A program made the position numbers and the translations under genes. A stretch of DNA of 64,000 bases from the NCBI GenBank assembly GCA_023266355.1, contig JAHFQM010000004.1, forward strand, positions 248,001-312,000. Direction: 5' to 3'. Under the pieces are notes generated by a model that ran no database searches, was not told the DNA's origin, and saw only the letters and a program-made list of their open reading frames with translations. Of this stretch, positions 37,623-47,398 are shown in pieces (positions within the stretch are counted from its first letter, which is position 1; each line of letters opens with the position of its first letter). The DNA comes from Aquabacterium sp. Its GTDB lineage: Bacteria > Pseudomonadota > Gammaproteobacteria > Burkholderiales > Burkholderiaceae_C.

Positions 37623-38461
37623 ACCCTGTCAGCCTCCCCGTCCGCCCCCCCGCCAACCTCCCCGCCCTGATCCTCGCCGCCGGCCGCGGCGAGCGCATGC
37701 GCCCGCTGACCGACACCTGCCCCAAACCGCTGCTGGCGGTGCAAGGCAAGCCCCTCATCGTCTGGCACCTGGAGGCCCTGGCCCGCGACGGCGTGCGCGA
37801 CGTGGTCATCAACACCGCCTACCTCGAAGACCAGTTCGAGCCCGCCCTGGGCGATGGCAGCCGCTGGGGTTTGCGCATCCGCTACTCGCACGAAGGGCAT
37901 GACCACGGCGGCGCGCTGGAGACGGCCGGCGGCATCGCCACGGCCTTGCCGCTGTTGATGGCCGCTGGCCCTGCGACCGACGGTGTGCCCGACGATGCGC
38001 CTTCTGGTGCGCCTTCTGGTGCGCCTTCTGGTGCGCAAGACGGCGCCTTCTGGGTGCTCGCCGGCGACGTGTTCGTGCCCGGTTTCCGTTTCGATGCCGA
38101 TGCGGCCCAAGCCTTCCTGCACGGCTCCTCGCGCAACACCTCGCAACAGCACGACCTCGCCCGCCTCTGGCTGGTGCCCAACCCCGAGCACGTGCCCACC
38201 GGCGACTTCGCGCTGAACGCTGACGGCCGCATCCTGCGCAAAGACCAGGCCCCCACCGGCACGCCCACCTTCACCTACTCGACCATCGGCCTGTACCGCG
38301 CCAGCATGGTCGCGGGCGTGGCCCCTGGGCAGAAAGCGGCACTGCGCTCCTGCCTGGACCGCGCCATCGACAGCGGCCGCCTGGGCGGCGAGGTCTGGCG
38401 CGGCGCCTGGACCGATGTGGGCACGCCGCAGCGGCTGGCAGCACTGAATTCACCGGCCTGA
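37619..38461 (+). CDS. murU: N-acetylmuramate 1-phosphate uridylyltransferase
   Basis: 280 aa. Nucleotidyltransferase N-terminus LILAAGRGERMRPLTDTCPKPLLAVQGKPLI, then GGALETAGGIATALPLL and the YSTIGLYRASM region, as in MurU of the anhydroMurNAc-recycling shortcut (AnmK is also in this window). An insertion near residues 120-140 contains a 36-base tandem of GCGCCTTCTGGT (three copies, 37997-38032) encoding Ala-Pro-Ser-Gly repeats, in a surface loop before FWVLAGDVFVP. Overlaps fbpC by 4 bases; the typical partner amgK is not adjacent. Confidence 0.85.
37997..38032 (+). repeat. Tandem 12-mer repeat within murU
   Basis: Three exact copies of GCGCCTTCTGGT, in frame, coding APSG units; copy-number change would keep the frame. 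Confidence 0.85.
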
Positions 38462-38513
38462 GCCACCCCGCGGCGGTTAAAATCAGGCGCTTCACAGCCC
38501 CTGGATCAACACC

Positions 38514-38993
38514 ATGCCCCGCTGTCACGCACGCAGCTTTGCCGTGTCGCTGCTCGCATCGCCGTTCATGGCCTCGGTCGCCACGGTCCCCACGGCCCCT
38601 TTGACCGCCTTCAGCGCCCTGGCCACCTTGGCCACCTTCGCGGCCCTGCCCTCGGCGGCCCATGCCCAGGCCGCCCGCCCCGTGCCCATCCCGCCGCAAA
38701 CACTGCGCGGCGAGATGCTGTTCGGCATGCCGCCCGAGGTCAAGCTCAACGACCAGGCCACGCGCCTGTCGCCGGCCACGCGCATCCGCGGCCAGAGCAA
38801 CACCCTGGTGATGTCGGCCACGCTCAGCGGTCAGACCTGGAAGGTCAACTACACGCTCGACCCCTACACCGGCCTGGTGCAAGACGTCTGGCTGCTGACC
38901 GCCGACGAAGCCGCCCGCCGCTGGCCGACCACGCGCGAAGAAGCCACCACCTGGTCCTTCGACCCGATCTCGCAGAGCTGGTCCAAGCCCTGA
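38514..38993 (+). CDS. Secreted protein of unknown function
   Basis: 159 aa with a long Ala-rich signal peptide ending AAHA (about 51). The mature part, about 105 residues, has [65 protein letters not shown], a compact beta-type fold I associate with a family conserved next to miaB in Burkholderiales. No Cys and no catalytic motif. Ends 17 bases before miaB, so co-transcription is likely. Confidence 0.7.
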   Translation: MPRCHARSFAVSLLASPFMASVATVPTAPLTAFSALATLATFAALPSAAHAQAARPVPIPPQTLRGEMLFGMPPEVKLNDQATRLSPATRIRGQSNTLVMSATLSGQTWKVNYTLDPYTGLVQDVWLLTADEAARRWPTTREEATTWSFDPISQSWSKP

Positions 38994-39010
38994 GCACCGC
39001 ACTGAGCAAC

Positions 39011-40372
39011 ATGAGCGCCAACACCCCCCCGGGCAAGAAGGTCTACATCAAGACCTACGGTTGCCAGATGAACGAGTACGACTCGGACAAGATGTCCGAC
39101 GTCATGAATGCGGCCAAGGGCTACACGCCCACCAACGACCCCGAAGAAGCCGACCTCATCCTCTTCAACACCTGCTCCATCCGAGAGAAGGCACAGGAGA
39201 AAGTGTTCAGTGACCTGGGCCGCGTCAAGCACCTCAAGGACAAGGGCGTGATGATCGGCGTGGGCGGCTGCGTGGCCAGCCAGGAGGGCGCGGCCATCAT
39301 CGCGCGCGCGCCGTATGTCGATGTGGTGTTCGGCCCGCAAACGCTGCACCGCCTGCCCGCCATGCTGGAGCGCCGCCAGCAACTGCAGCGCCCGCAGGTG
39401 GACATCAGCTTCCCCGAGATCGAGAAGTTCGACCACCTGCCCCCGCCGCGCAAGGACGGCGCCTCGGCCTTCGTGTCCATCATGGAAGGCTGCTCCAAGT
39501 ACTGCAGCTACTGCGTGGTGCCCTACACCCGCGGCGAAGAGGTCTCGCGTCCCTTCGACGACGTGCTGACCGAGGTCGCCGACCTGGCCGACCAGGGTGT
39601 CAAGGAAGTCACCCTGCTGGGCCAGAACGTGAACGGCTTCCGTGGTCGCATGGGAGACACCACCGAGATCGCCGACTTCGCCATGCTGCTGGAGTACGTC
39701 GCCGAGATCCCCGGCATCGAGCGCATCCGCTTCACCACCAGCCACCCCAACGAGTTCAACCAGCGCCTCATCGACGTCTACGGCAAGACGGACAAGCTGG
39801 TCAACCACGTGCACCTGCCCGTGCAGCACGGCTCCGACCGCATCCTGATGGCGATGAAGCGCGGCTACACGACGCTCGAGTACAAGAGCACCATCCGCAA
39901 GCTGCGCGCGGTGCGCCCCGACATCCGCCTGTCCACCGACTTCATCGTCGGCTTCCCCGGCGAGACGGATGAAGACTTCGACAAGCTCATGAAGCTGGCC
40001 ACCGACCTGGAATTCGACGCCTCCTTCAGCTTCATCTTCAGCGCCCGCCCGGGCACCCCGGCCGCCGCACTGGAAGACACCGCACCCTACGAGGTCAAGC
40101 TCAAGCGCCTGCAAACCCTGCAGACCTACCTCGAAGCCAATGTGCTGCGCTACAGCGAAGAACTCGTCGGCAAGACGCAGCGCATCCTCGTCGAAGGCCC
40201 CAGCCGCAAGGACCCGTCCGAGCTCATGGGCCGCACCGAGTGCAACCGCATCGTCAACTTCGCCGCCGGCCCGACCCAGGCCCTGCGCGAACGCCTCATC
40301 GGCCAGCTCATCGACGTGACCATCACCAAGGCCTTCCCGCACTCGCTGCGCGCGGAGTTGCCGCTGGCCTGA
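39011..40372 (+). CDS. miaB: tRNA-2-methylthio-N6-dimethylallyladenosine synthase
   Basis: Radical-SAM methylthiotransferase acting on A37 of tRNAs reading UNN codons. 453 aa: N-terminal UPF0004 domain with cluster-binding Cys in [19 protein letters not shown] and GGCVASQ; the radical-[11 protein letters not shown] at about 161-168; and a C-terminal TRAM domain ([30 protein letters not shown]). Normal length. Uses two 4Fe-4S clusters. Confidence 0.97.
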   Translation: MSANTPPGKKVYIKTYGCQMNEYDSDKMSDVMNAAKGYTPTNDPEEADLILFNTCSIREKAQEKVFSDLGRVKHLKDKGVMIGVGGCVASQEGAAIIARAPYVDVVFGPQTLHRLPAMLERRQQLQRPQVDISFPEIEKFDHLPPPRKDGASAFVSIMEGCSKYCSYCVVPYTRGEEVSRPFDDVLTEVADLADQGVKEVTLLGQNVNGFRGRMGDTTEIADFAMLLEYVAEIPGIERIRFTTSHPNEFNQRLIDVYGKTDKLVNHVHLPVQHGSDRILMAMKRGYTTLEYKSTIRKLRAVRPDIRLSTDFIVGFPGETDEDFDKLMKLATDLEFDASFSFIFSARPGTPAAALEDTAPYEVKLKRLQTLQTYLEANVLRYSEELVGKTQRILVEGPSRKDPSELMGRTECNRIVNFAAGPTQALRERLIGQLIDVTITKAFPHSLRAELPLA

Positions 40373-40527
40373 GCCCCCCGCTGACGCGCTTTGCCCCGCC
40401 CGCACCCTGCGGATGGGCCAAAGCGCGTCACGCCACGGCAATCGGATGACGAACACCGTGCTGTTCGACCGTTCGGACGAGGTGGCCCCGGCCCACACTG
40501 GCGCCGGACCCACTGCCGTCTCACGCC

Positions 40528-41652
40528 ATGAAACTCTTCCGTTTGTGCTCCGATCAGGTCCAGCCGCAGCACCCCTTGCCCTGGAACGTCTACAACGACA
40601 GCAGCCAGCTGCTGCTGAGCCGTGGCTACGTGCTGGAAAACAGCGCCCAGGTGGACGCCCTCATGGCGCGCGGCGTGTACGTCGATCAGCTCGACTACGA
40701 CACCCAGCAGCAAGACGCGGCACGCCAGGCCCGGCGCCGGGATGCGGTCACGCTGTGGGAGTCACTGCACCAGCGCATGGCCCAGTTGCTGACCCAGCCC
40801 GCAGACGCCACGGTGTTCCAGCAGGCCATGAACGAGGCCTGTGACGACATCCGCCACGCCCTCGCGCACCGCCAGGAAGCCAGTCTGTTCGAACTGCTGC
40901 ACACCGACGACCCGGCCAGCTACGCCGTGTCCCACTCGGTGCAGACGGCCTTCGTGGCCAACCTCATCGGCCAGCGCATGGGCTGGAGCGAGGCCGACTG
41001 CGACACCCTCAGCCAGGCCGCCCTGACCATGAACCTGGGCATGCTGCCGCTGCAATCGACCCTGGCCCTGCAACTGACGCCACTGAGCCCGCAGCAGCGC
41101 CAGGCGGTGCACGACCACGGCACGGTAGGCCGGCGCGCACTCGAAGCCCGTGGCGTGACCGACACGGACTGGCTGCACGCGGTCGAGCACCACCACGTCA
41201 CCCCCGACGGTGGCCCGCTGCCCGCCACGCACGCCGACAGTGGCGAGCTGGCCTGCATGCTGCACTACGCCGATGTGTACCTGGCCAAGATCAGCGCCCG
41301 CGCTTCGCGCCCGGCCATGCCCTCGCACACCGCGGCACGCTCGCTGTTCGTGCACGCCGACGGCGCGCGCAACCCCTACGTGGCCGGGCTGATCAAGGAG
41401 ATCGGCGTGTACCCGCCAGGCTCCTGCGTGCGCCTGGCCAACGGCGAAATCGGCATCGTGGTGCGCCGCGGCGAGGCCGCCCACCTGCCCGAGGTGCACA
41501 GCCTCATCAACGCCAACGGCCAACCCATGCCGCAGGCCCTGCCGCGCGACACGGCCCAGGCCAGCCACAAAGTCACCGAGGCGTTGCCACGCGGCCGCCT
41601 CAGCCAGCGACTCAACCGCCGCGCCCTGTTCGCTCAGCCCGCAGCAGCCTGA
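40528..41652 (+). CDS. Degenerate HD-GYP domain protein
   Basis: 374 aa. Layout of a c-di-GMP phosphodiesterase: an N-terminal DUF3391-like part and an HD-GYP domain from about 110. [17 protein letters not shown] keeps the first His, but the metal motif HDIGK is replaced by MNLGM and the GYP loop by [13 protein letters not shown], so hydrolysis is probably lost. The later [18 protein letters not shown] (usual Asp-x-Tyr-Asp...R) is retained. It may act as a c-di-GMP-binding or scaffold protein. Its 3' end overlaps the convergent bioF by 19 bases. Confidence 0.75.
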   Translation: MKLFRLCSDQVQPQHPLPWNVYNDSSQLLLSRGYVLENSAQVDALMARGVYVDQLDYDTQQQDAARQARRRDAVTLWESLHQRMAQLLTQPADATVFQQAMNEACDDIRHALAHRQEASLFELLHTDDPASYAVSHSVQTAFVANLIGQRMGWSEADCDTLSQAALTMNLGMLPLQSTLALQLTPLSPQQRQAVHDHGTVGRRALEARGVTDTDWLHAVEHHHVTPDGGPLPATHADSGELACMLHYADVYLAKISARASRPAMPSHTAARSLFVHADGARNPYVAGLIKEIGVYPPGSCVRLANGEIGIVVRRGEAAHLPEVHSLINANGQPMPQALPRDTAQASHKVTEALPRGRLSQRLNRRALFAQPAAA

Positions 41653-42869
41653 GCCAAAGCGGCCACCAAGCGGTCAATGTGATCGACCGTGTGCGCCGCC
41701 GACAGCGAAATGCGCAGCCGCGCCGTGCCCTCGGGCACCGTGGGCGGACGGATGGCCGGCACCCACACGCCTTGCGCGTCCAGCGCCGCCATCACCTGCA
41801 TGGCCTCGGCATTGCTGCCGATGACGAGCGGCTGGATGGCCGTCTCGGAGGGCATCAACGTCCAGGGCAGGCGCGCCGCTTCAACGCCGTCACGCAAGCG
41901 CTGGCGCAGCGTCTGCAGGTGGGCGCGGCGTTGCGGCTCGTCCTGCATCACGCGCAAGGCAGCCCGGAGCGACTCGGCCACCACCGCCGGAGCGGCCGTG
42001 GCGAACATGTAGGTGCGCGCCTTCTGCATCACCCACTCGACCATGGCCGGGTTCCCTGCGATGAAAGCCCCCGCCACGCCCGCCGCCTTGCCCAGCGTGG
42101 CCATGTAGACGAGGCGGTCCAGGCGCCCTTGCCAGGCCGGCGCGATGCCCTCGCGGCCCGCGATGCCCTGGTGCGACAAGGTGCCCTCGCCGTGTGCGCC
42201 CAACACGCCGAAGCCATGGGCATCGTCGATCATCAGCCAGGCGTCGTGCCGGTCGCACAAGTCGAGCAAAGCGGGCACGTCGACCACATTGCCGTCCATG
42301 CTGAAAACGGCATCGGTCACGACCAGCTTGCGCTGGGCCGTGCTGGCCTGCAGGGCCTGCGCCAGGGCGACCAGATCGCCGTGGGGATACACGTTCAGCT
42401 CGGCACGCGACAGGCGGATGCCGTCGATCAGGCAAGCGTGGTTGAGCGCATCGGAAAACACCGCGTCGCCCCGTCCCACCAGCGCGGGGATGGCGCCCAC
42501 ATTGGCCGCGTAGCCCGCATAGAAATACAGCGCTCGCGGCAGGCCCACCATGGCCGCCAGCTCGGCCTCCAGCGCCTCGTGCGCCGGACTGTGGCCGCAC
42601 ACCAGCGGCGAGGCCGTGGCGCCCACACCGTATCGGTCGATGGCGTCGTGCGCCGCGGCCATCAGCGCGGGGTGCTGCGACAGGCCCAGGTAGTCGTTGC
42701 TGCCGAAGGACAGGCGCTGCTGGCCATCGATGAGGTAGGTGGTGCCGCGCAGGGCCTCGTCGTCGGGGCCCAACTCGGCAGGCGCCACCGCGGGCGCCAC
42801 TTGGCGACGCACACGCATGCGCTGCGCCGCCTGCCACTGCGCCAGTTCAGGCTCGAAGGAATCTTTCAT
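41634..42869 (-). CDS. bioF: 8-amino-7-oxononanoate synthase
   Basis: PLP enzyme joining pimeloyl-ACP and L-alanine, the first committed step of biotin ring assembly. 411 aa: [23 protein letters not shown], the Asp/His pocket [38 protein letters not shown] and the Schiff-base Lys in [12 protein letters not shown]. Here the lysine motif reads MATLGKA rather than STFGKA, a mild variation. Separated from bioA/bioD by about 7 kb; no bioB in the window. Confidence 0.93.
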   Translation of the reverse strand: MKDSFEPELAQWQAAQRMRVRRQVAPAVAPAELGPDDEALRGTTYLIDGQQRLSFGSNDYLGLSQHPALMAAAHDAIDRYGVGATASPLVCGHSPAHEALEAELAAMVGLPRALYFYAGYAANVGAIPALVGRGDAVFSDALNHACLIDGIRLSRAELNVYPHGDLVALAQALQASTAQRKLVVTDAVFSMDGNVVDVPALLDLCDRHDAWLMIDDAHGFGVLGAHGEGTLSHQGIAGREGIAPAWQGRLDRLVYMATLGKAAGVAGAFIAGNPAMVEWVMQKARTYMFATAAPAVVAESLRAALRVMQDEPQRRAHLQTLRQRLRDGVEAARLPWTLMPSETAIQPLVIGSNAEAMQVMAALDAQGVWVPAIRPPTVPEGTARLRISLSAAHTVDHIDRLVAALAQAAAG

Positions 42870-42907
42870 GCCGCAAGGTTAACAGCCCTCGTCTGTGCAT
42901 CATCGGC

Positions 42908-43816
42908 TCAGCGGTTCCAGGCTGCGAACAGGCCCTGGCGCGCGGCGTCGGTGATGGCGGCCACGCCCGGGTGGGTGATGCGGCGCTCCACGGTGATGAC
43001 GTAGAACTCCTCAATGAGGTCGGTGGCCTCGCCCAGCAGCTTGGCGCCGTACTCGGCCTGCACGTCGGCGTCCAGCACCATGGGCGCGATGAACACGCCG
43101 TGGCCGTGCTGGCCCAGCGCCTTGAGCAGCGCGCCGTCGTCGATCTCGCCCACCACGCGTGGGTTGAGCTGGTGGCGGCCCAGCCACTGGGCCAGGCGCC
43201 GTCCCAGGGCCGAATCGCTGCCCGGCATCAACAGCGGAGCGCCATCCAGGCAGGCCGGGAAGGCCTTTGTTTTGAGCCGCGGCAACATCGATTTGGCGGC
43301 GTAGAAACCCACTGGCGAACCGCCCAGGCGGTGGTTGAAGGCGTTGACGCTCAGGCCCGAGGGCAAGGGGGTGTCAGAGAGCACGAGGTCCAGCCGGTGC
43401 ACGGCCAGCTCGGCCAACAGGCTGTCGAGCTTCCATTCGCGGCACACCACCTTGAAGGGGTGCTCGCCCGTGAGCGCGGGCTCCAGCAGGCGGCAGGTCA
43501 CCAGCTTGGGCACGGCATCGGCAATGCCCACGCGCAGTTCGATGGGACGGGCCGTGCCGCGCGGCAGGCGCACCACCTGGTCCAGCTCGGCGCCAAGGTT
43601 GAAGATGTCCTGGGCGTAGCTGTAGGCCAACTCGCCCGTGTCGGTGAGCGCCAGCTTGCGCCCTTTCTTCTCGAACAAGGGGCGCCCGAAATGTTCTTCC
43701 AGCAGCTGCAACTGCCCGCTGATGGTCTGCGGCGTGAGGTGCAAATGCTCGCTGGCCTTGACCACGCCCCCCAGGCGCGCCACCGTCCAGAAGTAGTGCA
43801 GGTGCTTGTAGTTCAT
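42908..43816 (-). CDS. nhaR: LysR-family regulator NhaR
   Basis: 302 aa starting MNYKHLHYFWTVARLGGVVKASEHLHLTPQTISGQLQLLEEHFGRPLF, the distinct NhaR helix-turn-helix that differs from typical LysR proteins. C-terminal periplasmic-binding-like effector domain follows. In E. coli NhaR activates nhaA in response to Na+; no antiporter gene is adjacent here. The frame is open 29 codons upstream but the ATG at 43816 fits the family. Divergent from the BI-1 gene with 104 bases between. Confidence 0.9.
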   Translation of the reverse strand: MNYKHLHYFWTVARLGGVVKASEHLHLTPQTISGQLQLLEEHFGRPLFEKKGRKLALTDTGELAYSYAQDIFNLGAELDQVVRLPRGTARPIELRVGIADAVPKLVTCRLLEPALTGEHPFKVVCREWKLDSLLAELAVHRLDLVLSDTPLPSGLSVNAFNHRLGGSPVGFYAAKSMLPRLKTKAFPACLDGAPLLMPGSDSALGRRLAQWLGRHQLNPRVVGEIDDGALLKALGQHGHGVFIAPMVLDADVQAEYGAKLLGEATDLIEEFYVITVERRITHPGVAAITDAARQGLFAAWNR

Positions 43817-43920
43817 TTCGATTTTCTCGAAGCTTTGATGCGAATCACTCGAATTTACACGCAAGCGCATCTTGCCTAAAGTAAGGCTGTCTTGAACCCT
43901 CATGCCTGAAGGACACCACC

Positions 43921-44619
43921 ATGTCTGACGATTCGATGTCCACCCTGCGTCCCCTGGACGCCCACACCCGCCGCGCCCACGGCGTGTCCATCAGCGACAG
44001 CAGCCGCAAGGTGCTGCGCAACACCTACGCCCTGCTCGGCCTGACCCTGGCCTTCAGTGCCCTGGTGGCCGGCACGGCCATGACGCTGAAGTTGCCCGCG
44101 CCCGGCCTGATCGTCACGCTGGCCGGCTTCTTCGGCCTGATGTTCTGGGTCAACAAAACCGCGCACAAGGCGCAAGGCCTGCTGGCCGTGTTCGCCTTCA
44201 CCGGCTTCCTGGGCTACACCCTGGGCCCCACGTTGAGCGTGGTGCTGGCCCTGCCCCAAGGCGCGGCCGTGGTCACGCAGGCCCTGGGCACGACGGCGCT
44301 GGCCTTCCTGGGCCTGTCGGCGGTGGCCCTGACCACGAAGCGCGACTTCAGCTTCATGGGCAGCTTCCTGATGATCGGCTCGCTGGTGGCCTTCGCGCTG
44401 AGCCTGGGCGCCATCTTCTTCAGCATCCCGGCCCTGAGCCTGGCGGTCTGTGCCCTGGTCGTCATGCTGATGAGCGGCATGATCCTGTTCGAGACCAGCC
44501 GCATCGTCAACGGTGGCGAGACCAACTACATCCTGGCCACGGTCAGCCTGTACCTCTCGCTCTACAACCTGTTCAGCGCCCTGCTGGCCCTGTTCGGCAT
44601 GGGTGGCCGCGACGAGTGA
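43921..44619 (+). CDS. Bax inhibitor-1/YccA-like membrane protein
   Basis: 232 aa with seven hydrophobic spans after a 35-residue cytosolic N-terminus. Family features: NTYALLGLTLAFSALVAG in span 1, FTGFLGYTLGP in the fourth, and the polar C-terminal half ETSRIVNGGETNYILATVSLYLSLYNLFSALLALFG, which holds the pH-sensing Asp/Glu region of BI-1 (UPF0005) proteins. Bacterial members include YccA (FtsH modulator) and YetJ (Ca2+ leak channel). Divergent from nhaR. Confidence 0.9.
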   Translation: MSDDSMSTLRPLDAHTRRAHGVSISDSSRKVLRNTYALLGLTLAFSALVAGTAMTLKLPAPGLIVTLAGFFGLMFWVNKTAHKAQGLLAVFAFTGFLGYTLGPTLSVVLALPQGAAVVTQALGTTALAFLGLSAVALTTKRDFSFMGSFLMIGSLVAFALSLGAIFFSIPALSLAVCALVVMLMSGMILFETSRIVNGGETNYILATVSLYLSLYNLFSALLALFGMGGRDE

Positions 44620-44740
44620 GCCTCTGAGGCGACAGTTTGCGAAGCGGCGTCAACGTGGCCGAGGTCGCCTCGCCCGTTGACGCTGGCTGATGCTGCTGGC
44701 CGATGCGGGTCAGATGCCCTCCAACCCCCCAGTGTGAGTT

Positions 44741-47254
44741 TCAGACCGATGAGGTCAGTGCGTCAGGCTCGCGCGCACCGGGTTTGCGCTGGCGCTGCAG
44801 GTCGAGCCAGTGCAGCAGCGTCAGGAACAGCTGCTGTGTGTCCAGCGGTTTGCCCAGGTGGGCGTTCATGCCGGCTTCCAGACAAGCATCGCGCTCTTCC
44901 TGCAAGACGCTGGCGGTCATGGCGATGATGGGCAGCTCGGCGCAACCCGGCAAAGCGCGGATGTGCCGCGTGGCCGTGAGGCCGTCCATGTCGGGCATGT
45001 GGATGTCCATCAGCAGCAAATCGAAAGTCTGGTTGCGCACCCGCTCCAGGGCCTGCGCACCTGTGTGCACGATCTCCGGGTGGATGTTGGCCATGCCCAG
45101 CAACTCGTCCACCAGCAGGCGGTTGACGGGGTTGTCGTCGGCCAGCAGGATGCGCGCGCCAGCATGCCGGCTGCGCAGCAAGGCCATGGCCTCGACCGGG
45201 CTGATGGCGGCCGACATGCCGCCCCCCGACGCCGACCCCGCCTGGGCGTTTGACTGACGGGCAAACGCCATCGCGCTCACATCAAAGGGCTCCGGCACCG
45301 GCTCTTGCGCTGCGTCCAGCACCAGCGTGCACCAGAACGTGCTGCCCTTGCCGGGCTCGCTGTTCACGCCGATCTGGCCGCCCATGCGTTCCACCAGGCC
45401 CCGCGTGATGGCCAGGCCCAGGCCCGTGCCACCGAAGCGGCGCGTGGTGGACTCGTCGGCCTGCACGAAGGCATTGAAGAGGCGCGACAGCTGGTCGGGC
45501 GAGATGCCGATGCCCGTGTCGCGCACCTCGATGTACAGCGCGTGCCGCGACGGGGCATCGCCGTCGGCCGCGACACCCGCGTGCGGCTTCAGCGGGCGCA
45601 CCTGCAGCGTGACCTGCCCCTGGTCGGTGAACTTCACCGCATTGCTCAGGAGGTTGATCAGCACCTGCGAGACCCGCGTCGCGTCGCCACGCACCCGCGC
45701 GGGGCAGCCCGCCACGTCCAGCCGCAGGCCCAGGCCTTTCTCGGCGGCGCGCACGCCCACCAGGTCGATGGCACGTTGCAGCACCTCGGGCAGGTCGAAA
45801 TCCTGCGCCGCCAGCGTGAACATGCCCGCCTCGATCTTGGACAAATCCAGGATGTTGTTGATGATGTCCAGCAGGTGCTCGGTGGCCTGCTGCACCGTGC
45901 CCAGGCGCTCGGCCTGCGTGGGCGTGGGCGCGTCCTGTTGCAACAGGTAGGTCATGCCCATGATGGCGTTCATGGGCGTGCGGATTTCGTGGCTCATGTT
46001 CGCGATGAACGCGCTCTTGGCCCGGTTGGCCGCCTCGGCACGGTCGGCGGCCTGGCGCAACTGCTCGGTGCGCTCGCCGATCTTGTCTTCGAGGTGATCG
46101 CGGTAAGCGGCCAGTTCGGCCAGGCGGGCCTGCAGGTTGCCGTGCAGATCGGCCAAGGCCCCCGAGAGCATGCCCACCTCGTCCGGATGCCGCGTGGGCG
46201 CCTCGAAAGACGCCGGTCGGCCCTCTTGCAAAGCCCGCGCCGTGTGGGCCAGCCTGCGCAGCGGGCGGACGATCTTGCCAGCCAGCCACCAGCTCAACCA
46301 CATGAAGGCCAGCGAGCCCGCCAGGCCGCTGAACAACAAGCGGCGTTGCAGCGTGTTGACCGGGCCGAACACCCGCGCCGGGTCCTGGCGCAGCACCAAG
46401 GTCCAGGGCGCTTGGGCGGCCTGTGCCGACCAGCGCACGGGCGCCAGCGCCGTGAGCTGCTCGCCGATGTCGGGCCAGGTCAGCACCCGGCTTTGGCCAT
46501 CGGCCTTGACCTGCGCCAGGCCGGGCGGGGCCATGCTCCGACCCAACCAGCCGGACGGCCCGACCGACACCTCGCCGCTGGGCGACAGCAGCAGGGTGTG
46601 CTTCAGGTCGGCATCGGCCGCGGTGAGTGCCTGGTGGATGTCGCTGATCCAGCGCCAGTTGAGCATGCCCACCATCACGCCGATGACCTTGCCGTCGTTG
46701 TCGATGACGGGCACGGCCACGTCCACCAGTTGCGCGGGACGCCCGTCGGCATCGAGTGGCAGGAAACGCTTGAGCGCACCGGCGGGGTGCGGGTTGCCCA
46801 CCCACACGCCCCGGCTGCCTTGCACGAACCAGGCTTCGCCGGCCACATTGAGCCCTTCCAGCCGGGCACCGGTGGCCGTGGTGACCACGCCGCGCGCATC
46901 GGTCATGGCCAGCCATTCGAATTCGGGCGAATAACTGCGGGTGCGCTCCAGCACCAGGCGCAGCGCACCGGGCTCCATCATGCCGCTGACCACCTCGGGC
47001 AGGGACGCCATCTGCTGGACCTGGCTCTGGCGCTCGGCCAGGGCCGCAGAGATCGTTTGGCCCAGCACCGCGGCCTCGCGCCGCACCGAGGCGTTGACCG
47101 CCTCCAGCAGCTGCTCGCGCTGCCCTCGGACCACCCAGAAGGCCAGCACGCTGGCGAACAGCACCCCGCTGATCCCCGTGAAGATGGCGAAGCGGGCCCG
47201 CACGCTGTGACGAGGGCGCCAGATGCTCGCGCGTGCTTGGGGGGCTGGGGTCAC
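44741..47254 (-). CDS. Hybrid sensor histidine kinase/response regulator
   Basis: 837 aa starting at a GTG. Two membrane spans (about 25-45 and 300-320) flank a periplasmic dCACHE sensor; then HAMP, a coiled coil, HisKA with the phospho-His in NMSHEIRTPMNAIMGM (about 420), HATPase motifs NLLSNAVKFT, DTGIGISPDQ and GTGLGLAI, and a receiver domain with LLADDNPVN, phospho-Asp in LLMDIHMPDMDGL and IIAMTAS. No output domain, so signal passes to another protein. Divergent from a solute-binding protein gene, which may supply its ligand. Confidence 0.93.
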   Translation of the reverse strand: MTPAPQARASIWRPRHSVRARFAIFTGISGVLFASVLAFWVVRGQREQLLEAVNASVRREAAVLGQTISAALAERQSQVQQMASLPEVVSGMMEPGALRLVLERTRSYSPEFEWLAMTDARGVVTTATGARLEGLNVAGEAWFVQGSRGVWVGNPHPAGALKRFLPLDADGRPAQLVDVAVPVIDNDGKVIGVMVGMLNWRWISDIHQALTAADADLKHTLLLSPSGEVSVGPSGWLGRSMAPPGLAQVKADGQSRVLTWPDIGEQLTALAPVRWSAQAAQAPWTLVLRQDPARVFGPVNTLQRRLLFSGLAGSLAFMWLSWWLAGKIVRPLRRLAHTARALQEGRPASFEAPTRHPDEVGMLSGALADLHGNLQARLAELAAYRDHLEDKIGERTEQLRQAADRAEAANRAKSAFIANMSHEIRTPMNAIMGMTYLLQQDAPTPTQAERLGTVQQATEHLLDIINNILDLSKIEAGMFTLAAQDFDLPEVLQRAIDLVGVRAAEKGLGLRLDVAGCPARVRGDATRVSQVLINLLSNAVKFTDQGQVTLQVRPLKPHAGVAADGDAPSRHALYIEVRDTGIGISPDQLSRLFNAFVQADESTTRRFGGTGLGLAITRGLVERMGGQIGVNSEPGKGSTFWCTLVLDAAQEPVPEPFDVSAMAFARQSNAQAGSASGGGMSAAISPVEAMALLRSRHAGARILLADDNPVNRLLVDELLGMANIHPEIVHTGAQALERVRNQTFDLLLMDIHMPDMDGLTATRHIRALPGCAELPIIAMTASVLQEERDACLEAGMNAHLGKPLDTQQLFLTLLHWLDLQRQRKPGAREPDALTSSV

Positions 47255-47291
47255 GATGGTCTGCTCTGTCCGATCAAGTCAGTATTGACAC

Positions 47292-47304
47292 ACAATGCCA
47301 TTGT
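47292..47304. promoter_or_regulatory. Palindromic operator candidate
   Basis: ACAATG-C-CATTGT, a perfect 13-base dyad in the 144-base region between the divergent histidine kinase and binding-protein genes. Confidence 0.5.
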
Positions 47305-47398
47305 CGCAAGATGGGGCGCATGCGCCAAGCAGCAGTCTTCCGCTTGCGTGTCCATGCTGTACCGGCCTGAGGTTCTTTCATTCTGACGCAAGGATGAC

